The position numbers were made by a program, and so were the translations under genes. Of a stretch of DNA of 64,000 nucleotides, positions 17,549 through 28,545 are shown one piece after another. Source of the stretch: Aeromicrobium flavum (lineage in GTDB: Bacteria > Actinomycetota > Actinomycetes > Propionibacteriales > Nocardioidaceae); the NCBI RefSeq assembly GCF_007992115.1, contig NZ_BJZQ01000003.1, forward strand, positions 1-64,000, read 5' to 3'. How positions within the stretch are numbered: the first letter of the stretch is position 1; each line of letters begins with the position of its first letter. Under the pieces are notes generated by a model. That model did no database searches, was not told where the DNA came from, and was given only the letters and a program-made list of their open reading frames with translations.

Positions 17549-19255
17549 TCAGCCGCGGCGCCACCAGCGCCGCGGCGCCGGGACGGTCTGCTGCCAGGAC
17601 ACGTTGCGCCACGTCAGTAGCAGTCGTTCGTCGGCACCGCGCGGCGCGTGCTCGGCACGCACCGTGAACTCGGCGCCGTGGCTCTCGACCGAGGTTGTCA
17701 GGTCCGTCGGCGCCTCGTCGCCCGCGCGCCACGCCTGCCACCGGACGACGACCTCGTCGAGGTCCCCGTCGCCGGCCACGTGGACGTGGGCCGTGCGTCC
17801 GTCGAACGTGGCGGAGGCCTCGGTCATCCGCACGCGAGCGGCCTTCCGGGCCAACGCCCCGCGGGCGAGCTCGGCCCAGTCGGCCAGGAACGACGCGTGG
17901 CCGTGGGCGATGGCTCCGGCGCGGGCGCGGGACCGCATGGCCTCGAGGCGAGGGCGGTCGTTCAGCAGGTCGAGCGTCGCGTGGGCCAGCCGGGCGGCGT
18001 CGCCGGCGGGCACCAGCACGCCGTCGACCCCGGACTCGATCTGCTCGGCCGGGCCGTAGGGGACGTCGAACGCAAGCACCGGGCACTCGCGCATCCGCGC
18101 CTCGAGGATGAACAGGCCGTAGCCCTCGAACCGGCTGGTCAGCCAGGCCAGGTCGGCCTCCCAGAGGCGGTCGGCGGCGTCCGGGACGTGGCCGTGGAAG
18201 ACGACGCGGTGGGCCACGTCGCGAGCCTGCGCCCGGGCGCGGAGCCGGGTCTCCTCGTCGCCGTCGCCGTAGATCTCGAGCATCGCGGTCGGGTGGCGCG
18301 GGGCGACGAGGGCGAATGCGTCGATGGCGCGATCGAGCTGCTTCTGGGGATGCAGGCGGGCGATCACGACGATCCGCCCGGGCACCCGCGCCGGCGCGGG
18401 GGAGGGCGGCTCGACGACCTCGACGGGGTTGGCCACGACATGGAGCTGTGGCAGGTCGCCGAACCGCAGCCGCAGGTCGTGCCGTTGGCGCTCGGTCAGG
18501 GTGTTGAGGGCGTCGAACCGGTCGACGTGCTCCAGCGACGACGCGTACGACGGCTCGATCGGCGAGTCCCAGCGCCGGTCGCCGCGCAGGTGCGGGTTGT
18601 GCATCTGGTGCATCAGCACGATCCGGGGATCGTCGAGCAGGCCCAGCTCCTCGGCGACGAACCGGCTGTCGCTGACCAGGAAGACCGGCCCGTCGGCGGG
18701 CACGACCCGCCGGGTCCACCAGCGCCACAGGTCGCCGAGCCCGTCGCCACGCAGCACCGTGCGCCCGTCACGGTCGAGCACGCGGGTGTCGCCCTCCATG
18801 ACGTCGGGCGGGGTGAACGCATAGGTCGTGCCGTCCGGTCGGAGGTACTCCCACGTGGTCTCGACGCCCGCCTCGTCGAGGTGCCGCCGGCGCCACGCGT
18901 ACCCGTCCTCGACGTCGTCCTCGGTGCGGGCCGCGGGTGGGATCGCCGGGGCGTCGGCTCCGGGCAGCCCGGAGAGGTCGCGCTCGCGCAGGTCCTCGTG
19001 CAGGTTGACCAGCCGGCTCTGCGGCAGCAGCAGCCCGTCGGCCAGCAGGCCGGCGCGGATCGGCTCGTACGAGGGAACCGGGTTGTAGGTCAGGATCGGG
19101 AAGTCCAGGCCCGCGGCGACGAACAGCCGGTGGCGCAGCAGGACCATGCGGGTCTGGCCGCCCGCGCCGAGCCGGACGTTGCCCACGACCGAGAACCAGG
19201 CCCCGGCGGGGAACGGTGTGGCCGGCTCGCCCGGTGCAGCGACGGAAGGCGACAC
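17549..19255 (-). CDS. GT4-type glycosyltransferase (TagE/GtfA-like) with C-terminal beta domain
   Basis: A 568-aa cytoplasmic glycosyltransferase. The C-terminal Rossmann half has IVVIARLHPQKQLDRAI, IYGDGDEE, and the nucleotide-sugar motif SRFEGYGLFILEA with the EX7E-type acidic pair. The first third carries FSVVGNVRLGAGGQTRM. This pattern resembles poly(glycerol-phosphate) alpha-glucosyltransferases that decorate teichoic acids. After about residue 470 a beta-rich extension follows. The GTG start at 19255 lies 6 nt after TACGCT on the minus strand. It is divergent from a CDP-glycerol transferase, which supports a role in wall glycopolymer synthesis. Confidence 0.78.
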   Translation of the reverse strand: MSPSVAAPGEPATPFPAGAWFSVVGNVRLGAGGQTRMVLLRHRLFVAAGLDFPILTYNPVPSYEPIRAGLLADGLLLPQSRLVNLHEDLRERDLSGLPGADAPAIPPAARTEDDVEDGYAWRRRHLDEAGVETTWEYLRPDGTTYAFTPPDVMEGDTRVLDRDGRTVLRGDGLGDLWRWWTRRVVPADGPVFLVSDSRFVAEELGLLDDPRIVLMHQMHNPHLRGDRRWDSPIEPSYASSLEHVDRFDALNTLTERQRHDLRLRFGDLPQLHVVANPVEVVEPPSPAPARVPGRIVVIARLHPQKQLDRAIDAFALVAPRHPTAMLEIYGDGDEETRLRARAQARDVAHRVVFHGHVPDAADRLWEADLAWLTSRFEGYGLFILEARMRECPVLAFDVPYGPAEQIESGVDGVLVPAGDAARLAHATLDLLNDRPRLEAMRSRARAGAIAHGHASFLADWAELARGALARKAARVRMTEASATFDGRTAHVHVAGDGDLDEVVVRWQAWRAGDEAPTDLTTSVESHGAEFTVRAEHAPRGADERLLLTWRNVSWQQTVPAPRRWWRRG

Positions 19256-19311
19256 GCGGCGAGCGTATAGCATCGACGCCGTCCGGGATGTTCGGCGAAG
19301 GCGTAGGTGAC

Positions 19312-21543
19312 ATGGGCAGGTTGCGGTCGCTCACGCGGCGGGTGCGAGACCTCGCGACGGGTCCGAACAAGCCCCTCGACGTCCTCGCGCGCGAGGTCCC
19401 GGCCGCGATCCGGAAGCTCCCCAAGGACCTCGACGGCAGCATCGAGGCCGAGCTGCGCGCGCAGGTGCCCGAGCTGCTCCGCGAGGTCGACCGAGCCGCG
19501 CTCGTCCGCGCGGTGCCGTCCTGGGCCAAGGTCGCGCTGCGCCACCTCGAGCACGACGACGTCGACGCCCTGCACGCGGCGCTCAACCAGGGGCTCATCG
19601 ACGTCCGCCAGTTCGCGGGCGGCCTCCACGACGGGCTCCCGGTGCTGCACCTGCCCGGATGGGACGACCCCTCGATCCCGCGCGAGACGTTCGTGCTGGC
19701 CGACTCCGAGACCCGCTTCGCCGGCGAGGTCGTCCGTTCGCGCGTCGTCGACGACCGCTTCGAGGCCGTCCTGCGCGCCGGCTTCGCGCACATCGACGCC
19801 GACGGCGCGGTCCCCGAGCTGACGGTCATGACCCCCGGCGTGCGGGCCGCCTACGTCGGCGAGACCTCCGGGCACCGCGGCGGCGCCGCGATGTGGCGCG
19901 AGACCTACGACCTCAGCACCTGGGCGGTCGACCTCCCGCTGTCGCGGCTCGGCCCCGAGCAGGCGCTCGAGGTCGAGGTCGAGGTCCGGCTCGCCGGTCG
20001 CACCGCCCGCGGACGCCTGCAGCTCGTCGTCCCGCCCGAGCCGATCGGGCCCGCCGTCGACGCCATCGACCTGGAGCGGGGCACGATCGTCGTCCGGGGC
20101 CGCGGACTGGACACGGCGCCCACGCTGCAGTCGTCCTCGGTCACGCTGACGGCCACCGAGTTCACGCGGCTCGGCTCCAGCTTCCGCTGCGTCTTCCCCG
20201 CGACCGCCGACCGGTGGGGCCGGGGCGAGCTGCCGCTGCCGATCGGCGACTACGTCGTCGTCGCCGACGGTGAGCCGCTGCCGCTGGCGGCCGAGCTCGT
20301 CGGCTGGCCCGTCGACCTCGCGGACGGCCCGCTCGTCGGGCACACCTCCGACGCCGGCCTGCGGCTGATCAAGCCGCGGCTGCCCGACGAGAACACGATG
20401 TACGGCCAGCGGTACCTCCGGGAGGCGTACGTCGCTCTCGAGACGGCCGTGGATCCGAAGATGGCGATGTTCCAGTGCTACTGGGCCGAGGTCGCCACCG
20501 ACAGCCAGGCGGCGATCCACCGCGAGCTCCACCGCCGCGACCCGCGGATGCGGCTCTACTGGGGCACGGTCGACCACTCCGTCGCGCTGCCCGAGGGCGC
20601 CAAGCGCCTCGTGGCCGGCACGCGGGAGTGGTACTCCGCGCTGGCGACGGCGCGACTCCTCGTCAAGAACACCGAGGTCGGCGCGTACACGCGCCTGCGC
20701 CCCGGGCAGGTCTACCTGCAGACGTTCCACGGCCAGCCGTTCAAGCGCATGGGCCGGCCCGACTTCGCGCGTCGCATGGCCTCGTGGCGGGCCGAGTACG
20801 AGGCCACCGAGCGGCGCTCCACCTATTGGGACGTCATCTGCCTGCCCTACCCGGAGGCCGACGAATTCTACCGCGAGGCCTACGACTGGCAGGGCCCGGC
20901 GTTCGACCACGGCCTGCCCCGCACCGACGCGCTGTTGGCCGAGGACGCCGACGACGTACGCCGCGCCACGCGCCGCCTGCTGGGCATCCGCGACGACCAG
21001 ACCGCGGTGCTGCACGCCACGACGTGGCGCGAGGACCTGTCGCGCGGAGACAACACCTCGGCCGACCCCGGCCTGCTCGACGTGAAGGCGCTCGCCGAGG
21101 AGCTCGGCGACGACGTGGTCGTGCTGCAGCGCAGCCACCACTCCGTCGCGCGCTCCGACCAGCGCCACGGCAGCGGGGGAGGGGTGGTCGACGTCACCGA
21201 CCATCCCGAGATCAACGACCTCGTGCTGGCGTCCGACCTGGCGATCCTGGACTACACCTCGCTGCGGTTCGACTACGCGATCACCGGCAAGCCCATGGTC
21301 TTCTTCGTGCCCGACCTGGAGAAGTACGAGCAGGAGCTGCGCGGCTTCCTGTTCCCCTTCGAGGAGTCCGCGCCCGGTCCCGTCGTCCGCGACTCCGGCG
21401 ACCTCGCGGCCCTCGTGCGCGACACCGCGTGGGTCGCCGAGCACGCCGACGCCTACGCCGCCTTCAATGAGCGCTTCAACCGGTTCCACGACGGGCGCGC
21501 GGCCGAGCGGGTCGTCGACGGCCTGCTCGGGTGGGACGCGTGA
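19312..21543 (+). CDS. CDP-glycerol glycerophosphotransferase family protein (TagF/TagB-like)
   Basis: A 743-aa protein predicted to transfer glycerol phosphate from CDP-glycerol to a growing teichoic-acid-type polymer at the inner membrane face. The C-terminal half (from about residue 370) holds the family motifs: LYWGTVDHS, LVKNTEVG, LQTFHGQPFKRMG, and DYTSLRFDYAITGKPMVFF near the end. The N-terminal half has an alpha-helical segment and a beta-sandwich-like region, longer than in Bacillus TagF. ATG 19312 was chosen, though an upstream GTG is possible. It heads a run of overlapping genes with the GT2 enzyme (4-nt overlap). Confidence 0.85.
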   Translation: MGRLRSLTRRVRDLATGPNKPLDVLAREVPAAIRKLPKDLDGSIEAELRAQVPELLREVDRAALVRAVPSWAKVALRHLEHDDVDALHAALNQGLIDVRQFAGGLHDGLPVLHLPGWDDPSIPRETFVLADSETRFAGEVVRSRVVDDRFEAVLRAGFAHIDADGAVPELTVMTPGVRAAYVGETSGHRGGAAMWRETYDLSTWAVDLPLSRLGPEQALEVEVEVRLAGRTARGRLQLVVPPEPIGPAVDAIDLERGTIVVRGRGLDTAPTLQSSSVTLTATEFTRLGSSFRCVFPATADRWGRGELPLPIGDYVVVADGEPLPLAAELVGWPVDLADGPLVGHTSDAGLRLIKPRLPDENTMYGQRYLREAYVALETAVDPKMAMFQCYWAEVATDSQAAIHRELHRRDPRMRLYWGTVDHSVALPEGAKRLVAGTREWYSALATARLLVKNTEVGAYTRLRPGQVYLQTFHGQPFKRMGRPDFARRMASWRAEYEATERRSTYWDVICLPYPEADEFYREAYDWQGPAFDHGLPRTDALLAEDADDVRRATRRLLGIRDDQTAVLHATTWREDLSRGDNTSADPGLLDVKALAEELGDDVVVLQRSHHSVARSDQRHGSGGGVVDVTDHPEINDLVLASDLAILDYTSLRFDYAITGKPMVFFVPDLEKYEQELRGFLFPFEESAPGPVVRDSGDLAALVRDTAWVAEHADAYAAFNERFNRFHDGRAAERVVDGLLGWDA

Positions 21544-23297
21544 GGCTGTTCCGGCGTGCGGCTCCCGAGCCGCTGCTCAGCGTCGTCGTGCCGGTGTACG
21601 CCGTCGAGCAGTACCTGGCGGCGTGCCTCGACTCGATCCTCGACGCGCCCCTGGCGATGGAGGTCATCGTCGTCGACGACGGCTCGCCGGACGGGAGCGC
21701 GAGGATCGCCCGGAAGTACGCGCGACGTGATCCGCGGGTGCGGGTGGTGACCCGCCCCAACGGGGGCCTCAGCGCCGCCCGGACGACCGGCGTCGAGCAC
21801 GCGACGGCGCCGTACCTGACGTTCGTCGACTCCGACGACCTCATCGATCCCTACGGGTTCACGAGCGCCGTCGCCGCCCTCGAGCGGACGGGGTCGGACT
21901 ACGCCCTCCTCCCGTACCGGCAGTTCCGCGATCCCGCCTCGCCCATTCCCACGCCGCCGTGGGTCGAGAGCCTCTACGAGGACGAGACCCGGACGCTGGT
22001 CGCCCACGACCACCCCGAGCTCCTGGCGCAGGCCACCGCCTGGTCGAAGGTCTACCGGCGCTCCTTCTGGGACGAGGCCGGCCTCGAGTTCCGCGAAGGC
22101 GTCCTCTACGAGGACCAGGAGGTCACCGCGCGCGCGTTCGTCGCTGCCGGCCGCGTCGACCTCGTGCCGTTGCCGACCTACCGGTGGCGCATCCGTCCGG
22201 GGTCGATCACGCGCGAGGCGACGGAACGGTCGCTGGGGGCGTTCTTCGACGCGATCGCGCTGAGCCTCGATGCGCTCGACCCGGTTCCGGGTGCGCGGGC
22301 CGCGCGAGCGACTCAGGTGCTGTCGAACGACGTGCCGCGGTACCTCCGCACGCTCGCGAAGGTGGGCGACGAGGGCTACCGCGAGCGGTTGTTCCGGGGC
22401 GCGCTCGACCTGCTCGCGGAGCCGGGCGTCGACCTGTCGCAGGCGCCGGCCGAGGCGCGCGTCGTCTACGCGCTGCTCAACGCCGGACGATCGTCGGACG
22501 TCAGCGTGTTCGTCGACCAGGGTGGGTTCGACCTGCCGTCGCTGCGGTCCGACGAGGTCGACGGCCGACCCGCCCTCGTCTTCCCGTTCACGGGCGACCC
22601 CGACGTGCCCGACGAGGCACGCATCCTGTCCGAGCGCCAGACGCCGGTCGACGCCACGGTCCTGCGGGCGCGGCTGGACGACGACGGCCTGCGCCTGACC
22701 GTGGCGGCGTGGTTGCGTCACGTCGACGGAGGTCGGCCGACCTGCCGGGCGTGGCTGCGGGACCTCACCGGCTGGGAGCGTGAGTTCACCGTCGCGCCGG
22801 CCGAGGAGCTCATCGGCCACCGGGTCCGTACGACGCGTCGGAGCAATGAGGACAGCGTCTGGGACCTGACGCTCGAGCTGCCGGACCTCGACGACGTCGA
22901 CTGCTCGGAGCTGGTCGTCGAGGTCACGCACGGCGGACGTGTCCGGCGGGGGAGGGTCACGCGCATCGATCCGGGCGGATCGGCCGCGGTCCCGCAACAG
23001 GCCGGGTCCGCGGGACTGACGGGTGCCGAGCCGTGGGAGCTCGACTGCGTCGAGGTGAAGCCGTGGAAGGGCGACCTCGTCGATCCGGCCTCTGTCGAGA
23101 TCCCTGCCGAGGTGGGCGAGCACGAGGTGCCGGGGCTGCTGGACCAGTCGCTCGCGCTGCAGCTGCCGTGGGACTTCGAGCTCGACGACCGGCAGGGCTA
23201 CCTCGCGCTCGCCGGTCCGCGCCGGCTCAAGGTCGTCGTGCAGCCGAAGGTGCCGCGCGAGCAGCTCGCCTTCTGGTGGCGGCGCGATCATGGCTGA
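21540..23297 (+). CDS. Family 2 glycosyltransferase with C-terminal beta-rich domain
   Basis: A 585-aa GT-A enzyme. The first 230 residues have the classic LLSVVVPVYAVEQYL strand, VIVVDDGSPDGS, NGGLSAART and the metal-binding TFVDSDDLI. A helical linker (about 230-330) and a long beta-rich region to the end follow, comparable to TarS-like teichoic-acid glycosyltransferases with accessory domains. GTG 21540 gives a 4-nt GTGA overlap with the CDP-glycerol transferase; a GTG 9 nt earlier is an alternative. The acceptor is probably the polymer made by the neighbours (inference). Confidence 0.85.
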   Translation: MRLFRRAAPEPLLSVVVPVYAVEQYLAACLDSILDAPLAMEVIVVDDGSPDGSARIARKYARRDPRVRVVTRPNGGLSAARTTGVEHATAPYLTFVDSDDLIDPYGFTSAVAALERTGSDYALLPYRQFRDPASPIPTPPWVESLYEDETRTLVAHDHPELLAQATAWSKVYRRSFWDEAGLEFREGVLYEDQEVTARAFVAAGRVDLVPLPTYRWRIRPGSITREATERSLGAFFDAIALSLDALDPVPGARAARATQVLSNDVPRYLRTLAKVGDEGYRERLFRGALDLLAEPGVDLSQAPAEARVVYALLNAGRSSDVSVFVDQGGFDLPSLRSDEVDGRPALVFPFTGDPDVPDEARILSERQTPVDATVLRARLDDDGLRLTVAAWLRHVDGGRPTCRAWLRDLTGWEREFTVAPAEELIGHRVRTTRRSNEDSVWDLTLELPDLDDVDCSELVVEVTHGGRVRRGRVTRIDPGGSAAVPQQAGSAGLTGAEPWELDCVEVKPWKGDLVDPASVEIPAEVGEHEVPGLLDQSLALQLPWDFELDDRQGYLALAGPRRLKVVVQPKVPREQLAFWWRRDHG

Positions 23298-24399
23298 GTC
23301 CGCTGGAGGCATCGACATCGACGTTCCCTCGATCCGCGAGGCGTGCGAGGCCGGTGGGTACGACGCGTTCTGGCTCCGGCTGCGCACCGACGGCGACGAC
23401 GCTGCCGGCGTCACCGCCGCCGCCGCCGAGGCCGACGAGGCGGCGCAGGAGGCGGAGCTCGACATCGCGGCGATGGGCGTGACGCCCTGTCCCGGTGGGT
23501 TCGCGCTCGAGCTGGGCGCCGCGTTCTGGGACGAGCACGTCGACGCCTGGCTGGATCACTTCGTCCGTGCGCTCGCCGGTCGCGGCATCCACGGACGACT
23601 CGAGGGCGCACGGGACGTGTGGCTGCCCGAGCTGCTCGCCGCGGCTCAGCCGCCGGTGCCCACGCTCTTCGTCTGGTTCGACGGCGTCGACCGTCCGGAC
23701 CGGTACGCCGGGTGGCAGCTGCCCGCCGTGGCCACGCGAGAGGTGGTCGGCACGGCCGTCGCGTGGGTCCTCGAGCAACCGGGGCCGGTCGTGCTGACGC
23801 AGTTCGGGCTGTCGTTGAGGGCCGAGCGCGAGGGCCTGGCCCGTGAGCTCGGGCGAATCCTCTCCGGGGCGCCCAGCGGCGCCGTCGACCTGGTTGACGA
23901 CGCCGCGTGGACGGCCCGCCGGGTGGCCTTCTGTCCCGAGGCGTGCGGTGTCTTCCAGACGCTCGGTGGCTCAGCGCAGGACCAGGTCGACCGGTTGCGC
24001 GATCTCGCCCTGCTCCTGGCGCCCCACACCCGTCTCGGGTTCATCCGGGTCGCGCAGCGGGGCGTGAGCGGTCCCCACGCCATCGACTCCGCGCAGCCGC
24101 TCGCCGGGATCGAGGAGTATCACGTCCGTCGGGCTCCCGCCCTGCTGGATCGGCTGGTGCCGGACGCCCACGGCGTCCAGGTGGTCGGCCGGGCGCATCT
24201 CGCCGCCGCCGGCGATCTCCCCGGCTGGAGGGTCGAGGAGCTGGGCCACGACAGGTTCCTGGTCTCGGCTCCCGACCTGGACGCCTGGTACGCCGGCGGC
24301 CGCCCCGACGCGGCGGTGCTGGCGCGCGCCCGTGCCGACTGGGACTCGGCCCTGCTCACCGCGGCCAGGTCCGACGCCCACGCGGCCGGCGAGGACTGA
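23290..24399 (+). CDS. Unrecognised protein in the glycopolymer cluster
   Basis: A 369-aa protein that I do not recognise. It starts with an acidic, Ala-rich helix region (residues 1-65). Mixed alpha/beta sequence follows, with hydrophobic strands such as TLFVWFDGV and GPVVLTQFGLS, and a pair of cysteines in FCPEACGVF near residue 220. There is no signal peptide or membrane segment. It overlaps the GT2 gene by 8 nt and precedes a second CDP-glycerol transferase by 55 nt, so it is cotranscribed with polymer synthesis genes. A soluble accessory or modifying role is inference only. Base composition resembles the neighbours. Confidence 0.6.
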   Translation: MAESAGGIDIDVPSIREACEAGGYDAFWLRLRTDGDDAAGVTAAAAEADEAAQEAELDIAAMGVTPCPGGFALELGAAFWDEHVDAWLDHFVRALAGRGIHGRLEGARDVWLPELLAAAQPPVPTLFVWFDGVDRPDRYAGWQLPAVATREVVGTAVAWVLEQPGPVVLTQFGLSLRAEREGLARELGRILSGAPSGAVDLVDDAAWTARRVAFCPEACGVFQTLGGSAQDQVDRLRDLALLLAPHTRLGFIRVAQRGVSGPHAIDSAQPLAGIEEYHVRRAPALLDRLVPDAHGVQVVGRAHLAAAGDLPGWRVEELGHDRFLVSAPDLDAWYAGGRPDAAVLARARADWDSALLTAARSDAHAAGED

Positions 24400-24454
24400 C
24401 GCGTCCCGCGTGGCACCGAGCGCGGGAGGACTCCGGCGAAGGTAGGTTGAGCCG

Positions 24455-26620
24455 GTGGACCTCGTGCGGAAGGCGCTCCTGCGGTGGCGGCGGCTCGCCG
24501 GTGGCGACTCGCCCTCGCCCGTCGCCCTGGCGAAGCGGGCCCGCACCGCGTTCCGGCTCGACGACGCGGGATGGCGCCGACTGGTCGGCGAGGCGGCCGA
24601 CGGCGCCGCGGTCTGGTCCCGCGACGAGTGGCTGAGCCTGCCCGTGCGCGACCGCGTGGCCCTGCACGCCGCGTCCGTCGACGACCGTGACGCCGTCGAG
24701 CTCCTCGCCGAGTCCCGGACCGTCCACGGCCCGTCGTTCCTCGTCGACCGCGGCTCGCGTCACATCGACCTCGGTGAGCGGATCGACGCGCCCGACTGGC
24801 TCCTCGTCGCCCAGGAGCACGACCTCGTCGCCCGGCTCACCATCGAGGCGGCCGGGTCGTCGCCGGTGTACGTGGCGGGCACCTCCTTCGTCTCGGGGAT
24901 CACGTTCGACCCTGCCGCCGACTCCGTCCGCATCGAGGCCACCACGAGCCGTGGCACGGTCGAGCCCGAGGTGTCGATGCGGCCCGATCCGGTGGCCGAC
25001 GCCGAGAGTGGCGAGCGCTGGGCCGACCAGACCGACGCGTCCTGGTGGACGCGGCTCGACCTCGATCGCACCGAGCCGATCACCCTGGCCGTCACCATCA
25101 CCGTCGACGGGCTGGTCCGCCGCAGCGAGATCACGATCCCTCCGCTCGACGACGGCGTCTGCACGGTCGCGATCGATGCCACCGAGGCGGGCGTGCGCGT
25201 CACCGCCGACGGGGTCGACCTGCGCGTCGCCGCCCTCACCCAGGGCTGGAGCACCGGTCGCTCGCCGCTCGACCTGGAGGCTGCATGCGAACGGTTCGGC
25301 GCCGTCGCCACGGTGCCGATCGGGCGGTACTCGGTCACGTCCGACGTCACCCTGGACCTCGCCGATCCCGAGGTGCTCCGCCTGCCGATGGCCGAGCGCG
25401 CGATCGACCTGGTCGACCTGCTCGTCACCCCGCGAGCGTGGTCGCCGGGCGAGGCGGACGTGTCGCTCGTCGTGCGGAACCCGATCCCCGTCGCCGACCG
25501 TGGCCGCCGGCGCCAGCGACTGCTCCTCGACGAGGTGCGCGAGCACGCCGGTCCGCTGCGCGAGCGCGCGATGGCGATGTGCTTCGGCGGCAGTGGGGCC
25601 GGTGACAGCGTCGCGCCGATCGCGCGCGGCCTGGTCCGCCGCGGCATCCCGGTCGACTGGTGCGTCACCGACCACTCGGTGACGGTGCCCGAGGGCGTCC
25701 GACCGGTGCTGCTGCACTCGCGCGAGTGGCACGAGGCGTTCACCCACGCGCGCTACCTGGTCAACAACGCCGAGTTCCCGCACTACGTGAGGTTCCGCGA
25801 GGGCCAGCGCTACCTGCAGACCTGGCACGGCACGCCGCTGAAGCGCATCGGCCGCGACATCACGGTCAACCGGCTCTCGGCCGGGTACACCGCGGCGATG
25901 GCGCGCGAGGCCGTGGCGTGGGAGGCGCTGCTGGCGCAGAACGCGTTCGCGGCCGGCGTCCTGCCGCCCGCGTTCGGGTTTACCGGGCGCACGATCGTCG
26001 AGGGGTACCCCCGCAACGACGCCCTCGTCCTCGACACGGACGGCGCCCTGCGCCGCCGCACGCGCGACGCGCTCGGCCTCCGCGACGAGCGCGTCGTGCT
26101 CTACGCGCCCACGTGGCGCGACGCCGCGCGGGGTGCCGGTGGCCGTCGCGCGTTCGTCTCCCACCTCGATGCGGCGCTCGTCCATGAGCGCACCGGCGCC
26201 ACCGTGCTCGTCCGCAGCCATGCCAACGCCGCCGCCGGCCGCGGCCGCATCGCCGAGCCGGGCGTCGTCGACGTCACGGCCCACCCCGACATCACGGCAC
26301 TGCTGGCCGCGGCCGACGTGCTGGTCACGGACTACTCCTCGGTGATGTTCGACTTCGCCGTGACGGAGCGGCTCCAGATGCTGCTCGTGCCGGACGCGGA
26401 CGAGTACCTCGGGGATCGGGGCTTCTACTTCGACCTGCGCCAGACCCCGCCCGGTCCGGTCGTCACGTCCACCGACGAGGTGATCGACGTGCTGCTGGAC
26501 GGCGACCGCTCGGGCGCCGATCGCACCGCGTTCCGTCAGCGGTTCGCGCCGCTGGACGACGGCCGGGCGGCCGACCGCGTGCTCGACGCGTGGCTGGGCC
26601 CGGTGTCAGGAGCCGAGTAG
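24455..26620 (+). CDS. Second CDP-glycerol glycerophosphotransferase family protein
   Basis: A 721-aa paralogue of the 19312-21543 product, with the same layout: an N-terminal beta-rich region and a C-terminal transferase domain from about residue 360. Motifs are [47 protein letters not shown], and [20 protein letters not shown]. Two such enzymes suggest a primase/polymerase pair or two linkages. The GTG start is 6 nt after TAGGTT (24443-24448), so it has its own promoter despite following the cluster. The 3' end overlaps the convergent rfbA by 15 nt. Confidence 0.87.
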   Translation: MDLVRKALLRWRRLAGGDSPSPVALAKRARTAFRLDDAGWRRLVGEAADGAAVWSRDEWLSLPVRDRVALHAASVDDRDAVELLAESRTVHGPSFLVDRGSRHIDLGERIDAPDWLLVAQEHDLVARLTIEAAGSSPVYVAGTSFVSGITFDPAADSVRIEATTSRGTVEPEVSMRPDPVADAESGERWADQTDASWWTRLDLDRTEPITLAVTITVDGLVRRSEITIPPLDDGVCTVAIDATEAGVRVTADGVDLRVAALTQGWSTGRSPLDLEAACERFGAVATVPIGRYSVTSDVTLDLADPEVLRLPMAERAIDLVDLLVTPRAWSPGEADVSLVVRNPIPVADRGRRRQRLLLDEVREHAGPLRERAMAMCFGGSGAGDSVAPIARGLVRRGIPVDWCVTDHSVTVPEGVRPVLLHSREWHEAFTHARYLVNNAEFPHYVRFREGQRYLQTWHGTPLKRIGRDITVNRLSAGYTAAMAREAVAWEALLAQNAFAAGVLPPAFGFTGRTIVEGYPRNDALVLDTDGALRRRTRDALGLRDERVVLYAPTWRDAARGAGGRRAFVSHLDAALVHERTGATVLVRSHANAAAGRGRIAEPGVVDVTAHPDITALLAAADVLVTDYSSVMFDFAVTERLQMLLVPDADEYLGDRGFYFDLRQTPPGPVVTSTDEVIDVLLDGDRSGADRTAFRQRFAPLDDGRAADRVLDAWLGPVSGAE

Positions 26621-27469
26621 GCCCAGCAGGTAGCCGCCGTAGCCGCTCTTCACGAGCGGCCTGGCGAGCTCGGCCAGCTGGTCGTCGGTGAGCCAGCCCT
26701 GGCGCCAGGCGATCTCCTCGGGGCACGAGATCTTCAGTCCCTGCCGCTTCTCGATGGTGCGGACGAAGGCACCCGCGTCGGCGAGGTCGTCGAACGTGCC
26801 GGTGTCGAGCCAGGCGGTGCCGCGGGGGAGGACCTCGACCTGCAGGGTGCCCTCGTCGAGGTACGTGCGGTTCAGGTCGGTGATCTCGAGCTCGCCGCGC
26901 GCCGAGGGCGACAGGGCGCGGGCCCGCTCGACGACGGAGTTGTCGTAGAAGTACAGGCCGGGGACGGCGTAGTTGCTGCGCGGCTTCTCGGGCTTCTCCT
27001 CCAGGGAGATCGCGCGGCCGGACTCGTCGAACTCGACGACGCCGTAGGCCGCGGGGTCGGCCACGTGATAGCCGAAGACCGCTGCGCCCACGGTCTGGTC
27101 GAAGCGGTGCAGGTTGGTGCCGAGGCCCGCGCCGTAGAAGATGTTGTCGCCGAGCACGAGCGCCGATCCCTCGTCGCCGATGTGGTCGGCCCCGATCAGG
27201 AACGCCTGCGCGAGGCCGTCGGGGGACGGCTGCTGCGCGAAGGTGAGGTTGACCCCGAAGCGGGAGCCGTCACCGAGCAGCCGCTCGAACGCCGCCGCCT
27301 CGTGGGGCGTCGTGATGACGAGGATGTCGCGGATGCCCGTGGCCATGAGGGTCGACAGGGGGTAGTAGATCATCGGCTTGTCGTAGACCGGGACGAGCTG
27401 CTTGCTGACGCCGAGGGTGAGGGGATGCAGTCGCGATCCGGTGCCTCCGGCCAGAATGATGCCGCGCAT
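26606..27469 (-). CDS. rfbA: Glucose-1-phosphate thymidylyltransferase
   Basis: First step of dTDP-L-rhamnose synthesis, making dTDP-glucose from dTTP and glucose-1-phosphate. The 287-aa product has the nucleotide-binding [30 protein letters not shown], and [11 protein letters not shown] motifs at the expected places. Length is normal. ATG 27469 lies 6 nt after a TAGGGT hexamer (minus strand), so it is probably leaderless. It is divergent from rfbB, with a 67-nt gap holding both promoters. Confidence 0.95.
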   Translation of the reverse strand: MRGIILAGGTGSRLHPLTLGVSKQLVPVYDKPMIYYPLSTLMATGIRDILVITTPHEAAAFERLLGDGSRFGVNLTFAQQPSPDGLAQAFLIGADHIGDEGSALVLGDNIFYGAGLGTNLHRFDQTVGAAVFGYHVADPAAYGVVEFDESGRAISLEEKPEKPRSNYAVPGLYFYDNSVVERARALSPSARGELEITDLNRTYLDEGTLQVEVLPRGTAWLDTGTFDDLADAGAFVRTIEKRQGLKISCPEEIAWRQGWLTDDQLAELARPLVKSGYGGYLLGLLGS

Positions 27470-27476
27470 GCGATGA

Positions 27477-28535
<1,059 letters not shown>

Positions 28536-28545
28536 GGGAGACCTG

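Noticed and set aside
24356-26284. 642-codon minus-strand frame opposite the second CDP-glycerol transferase
   Set aside because: It is antisense to a gene with complete family motifs, and its composition is that of a shadow frame.
19312-26620. Glycopolymer island as a recently acquired foreign element
   Set aside because: GC content, codon use and start signals match the neighbours, and there is no integrase, tRNA junction or flanking repeat.
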